Shown in pieces: positions 62,546 to 64,000 of a stretch of 64,000 bases of DNA (the stretch's first letter is position 1; the number at the start of each line of letters is the position of its first letter). This DNA comes from Synechococcus sp. NB0720_010 (lineage in GTDB: Bacteria; Cyanobacteriota; Cyanobacteriia; PCC-6307; Cyanobiaceae). A program made the translations under genes and the position numbers. The notes beneath the pieces were generated by a model. That model saw only the letters and a list, made by a program, of their open reading frames with translations, was not told the origin of the DNA and searched no databases. The stretch lies in contig NZ_CP090898.1 in the NCBI RefSeq assembly GCF_023078835.1, positions 434,001-498,000 on the forward strand, written 5' to 3'.

Positions 62546-64000
62546 GTGCTCCTCGAGTCTCCAGAGCAACGCTTGTTCGACCAGCGCCTACAGCAGAACT
62601 GGCAGCTTCCCGCTGCGGTGGCCCTCGAGGAGCTCCCCGGCGACGTGCAGGCCCTGGGACTCTCAGAGCCCATCCTTGCCCTGCTCAGCCGACGCGGCTT
62701 TGGCAGTGCTGCCGCGATCGAAGCACTGCTGAACCCCGCGGATGCCCCCGATCCCAAGCACCACTTCCCCGACTTAGGCCTGGCGGTCAAGCGCCTGAAG
62801 CAGGCCTGCAAAACCAACGAACGCCTGGCGATCTGCGGCGACTACGACGCCGATGGCATGACCAGCACGGCGCTCCTGATCGGTGTCCTGCAGCAGTTAG
62901 GGGCGCAACCGCAAGCGGCCATCCCCAGCCGCCAGTCCGATGGCTATGGGCTGAATGTCTCGATGGTGGAGGAGCTGGCCGCTGAGGGCATTCGACTGCT
63001 GGTCACCGTGGACAACGGGGTCTCCGCACGGGAAGCACTCGAGCGCGCCCAGGCGCTCGGCCTCGAGGTCATCGTCACCGACCACCACACCATTCCCGAG
63101 GAGCGGCCGCCCCTCAGCGCCCTACTGCACCCGCAGTGCACCCCGGAGGACTCCCCCTACCGGGGCTTGGCCGGGGTGGGCATGGCCTACGTCCTCGCCG
63201 GCGCCCTGGCCAAGGCCAACCGCTCAGCCAAGGCTCTGGCCATGGCCCTGGACCTCTTCTGCATCGGCACCATCGCCGACATGGCTCCGCTGCAGGGGGT
63301 CAATCGCCGCTGGTTGATGGACGGCTTGCCACGGCTCAAGGACAGTCCGCTGCCGGGGCTCCAGGCCCTGCAGCAGGTGGCCGGTCTCGACGATGTGCCG
63401 ATCGACGCCGGTGCCGTTGGCTTCCAACTCGCCCCCCGGATCAACGCCGTCGGACGGCTGGGGGATCCGCGCTTGGTGGTGGATCTGCTGACCACCGATG
63501 ACCCGGAGCAGGCCCTGGAACTGGCCCGGGAATGCGAGAGCTTGAACCGCCAACGCCGGGAGCTCTGTGATGCCATCGAGGCGGAGGCACGGGCCCTGGC
63601 TGAAGCGGATGGAGACCAGCGCAGTCCATTCCTACTGCTGGCCCAAAGCCATTGGCATCACGGCGTAATTGGCATCGTGGCGGCCCGTTTGGTCGAGCAC
63701 TACGGCGCCCCCGTCGCCCTGCTGGCCGCCGAGGGGGATGGCCGGATGCGGGCCTCGGTGCGGGCGCCCAAGGGCTTTGCCGTCGATGCCGCCCTCCAGG
63801 CCTGCGGTGATCTGCTGGAGCGGTTTGGTGGCCACCCCGCCGCCGGGGGCTTCACCGTCAAGGCCGAGCGGGTCACGGCCCTGCATGAACGGCTCAACGA
63901 CCTGGCGCAGGTCTGGCGCGAGCGGGAGGGCCTGCAGCTGGTCATGCCCGAGGCCCTGCTGAAGCTGGAGCAGATCAACCGGCCCCTCTGGCGAGAGCTG
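62546..64000 (+). CDS. recJ: RecJ, single-strand-specific 5'-3' DNA exonuclease (partial, runs off the end)
   Basis: RecJ degrades 5'-ended single strands in recombination, mismatch and base-excision repair. The DHH-family motifs are plain: ICGDYDADGMTSTALLIGVLQQ, VTVDNGVSA, VIVTDHHT, GLAGVGMAYVLAG, and the DHHA1 domain ending FGGHPAAGGFTV. Translation begins at a GTG (VLLESPEQRLFDQ) and continues to the last base, giving 485 residues of a larger protein. It is divergent from the CbbY-like gene. Confidence 0.93.
   Translation, partial: MLLESPEQRLFDQRLQQNWQLPAAVALEELPGDVQALGLSEPILALLSRRGFGSAAAIEALLNPADAPDPKHHFPDLGLAVKRLKQACKTNERLAICGDYDADGMTSTALLIGVLQQLGAQPQAAIPSRQSDGYGLNVSMVEELAAEGIRLLVTVDNGVSAREALERAQALGLEVIVTDHHTIPEERPPLSALLHPQCTPEDSPYRGLAGVGMAYVLAGALAKANRSAKALAMALDLFCIGTIADMAPLQGVNRRWLMDGLPRLKDSPLPGLQALQQVAGLDDVPIDAGAVGFQLAPRINAVGRLGDPRLVVDLLTTDDPEQALELARECESLNRQRRELCDAIEAEARALAEADGDQRSPFLLLAQSHWHHGVIGIVAARLVEHYGAPVALLAAEGDGRMRASVRAPKGFAVDAALQACGDLLERFGGHPAAGGFTVKAERVTALHERLNDLAQVWREREGLQLVMPEALLKLEQINRPLWREL

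Overview
The window is a gene-dense, high-GC cyanobacterial chromosome segment. It encodes oxygenic-photosynthesis and Calvin-cycle genes (petN, prk, class II fructose-bisphosphate aldolase, a Psb32-like TPM protein, a Ycf20/DUF565 protein and a PSI accumulation factor-like thioredoxin-fold protein) together with small families typical of the Synechococcus/Cyanobium clade (DUF1651, DUF2103, DUF3685, TIGR02450). I infer a unicellular alpha-type Synechococcus or Cyanobium. No tRNA, rRNA, CRISPR array, transposase, integrase or prophage was seen; the window is essentially core chromosome with one stretch of small lineage-specific genes.

Layout. 0-3.8 kb: end of an unknown gene, a secreted unknown protein, cofH (deazaflavin synthesis), a 52-aa membrane protein, petN, clpS and two small conserved proteins. 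3.8-7 kb: small hypothetical genes, including a DUF1651 gene behind a consensus-like promoter whose -10 region is covered by a perfect cyanobacterial LexA-type palindrome. 7-19.5 kb: purK, a sugar ABC permease, recQ, aroB, a MidA-type methyltransferase, a Psb32-like protein, a lambda-endolysin-type (GH104) enzyme, a MurG-like glycosyltransferase, a metallophosphoesterase, nadA and class I aldolase. 19.5-24.7 kb: a tight exonuclease-ligase-helicase operon, the 'ligase-associated DNA damage response' set; its fourth member, the PdeM endonuclease, lies 4.3 kb downstream in a GGCT-GST-PdeM operon. 24.7-29 kb: small unknown genes, a lipoprotein, and a phosphoribosyltransferase/deoxyribosyltransferase pair.

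29.7-41.7 kb: a secreted Pro-rich protein, a CBS protein, a CDP-alcohol phosphatidyltransferase, a CSP41-like epimerase, Coq4, a Trp-rich module running in frame into hisA, a Fur-family regulator, DUF3685, the PSI factor-like protein, fumC, PIN-PhoH and a CofE-like membrane protein. 41.7-45.4 kb: a five-gene operon ending in ruvX, DUF3727, YqeG-like phosphatase and proB. 45.4-53.5 kb: lpxD, leuB, prk, pilD, accD, an oxidoreductase and class II aldolase with a strong terminator. 53.5-64 kb: a large UPF0182 membrane protein, thrC with an adjacent ThiS/MoaD-like sulfur carrier, a bicupin, an FtsH lacking the usual first membrane helix, rpmF, Ycf20, a CbbY-like phosphatase and the start of recJ, which runs off the window.

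The best candidates for a second look are the split DNA-damage-response cluster, the stop-less Trp-rich/HisA junction, the LexA-type promoter on a DUF1651 gene, Coq4 with an intact metal motif in a plastoquinone organism, the single-helix FtsH, and the ThrC-linked sulfur carrier. All functional assignments rest on motif and family recognition by eye; no database search was run.
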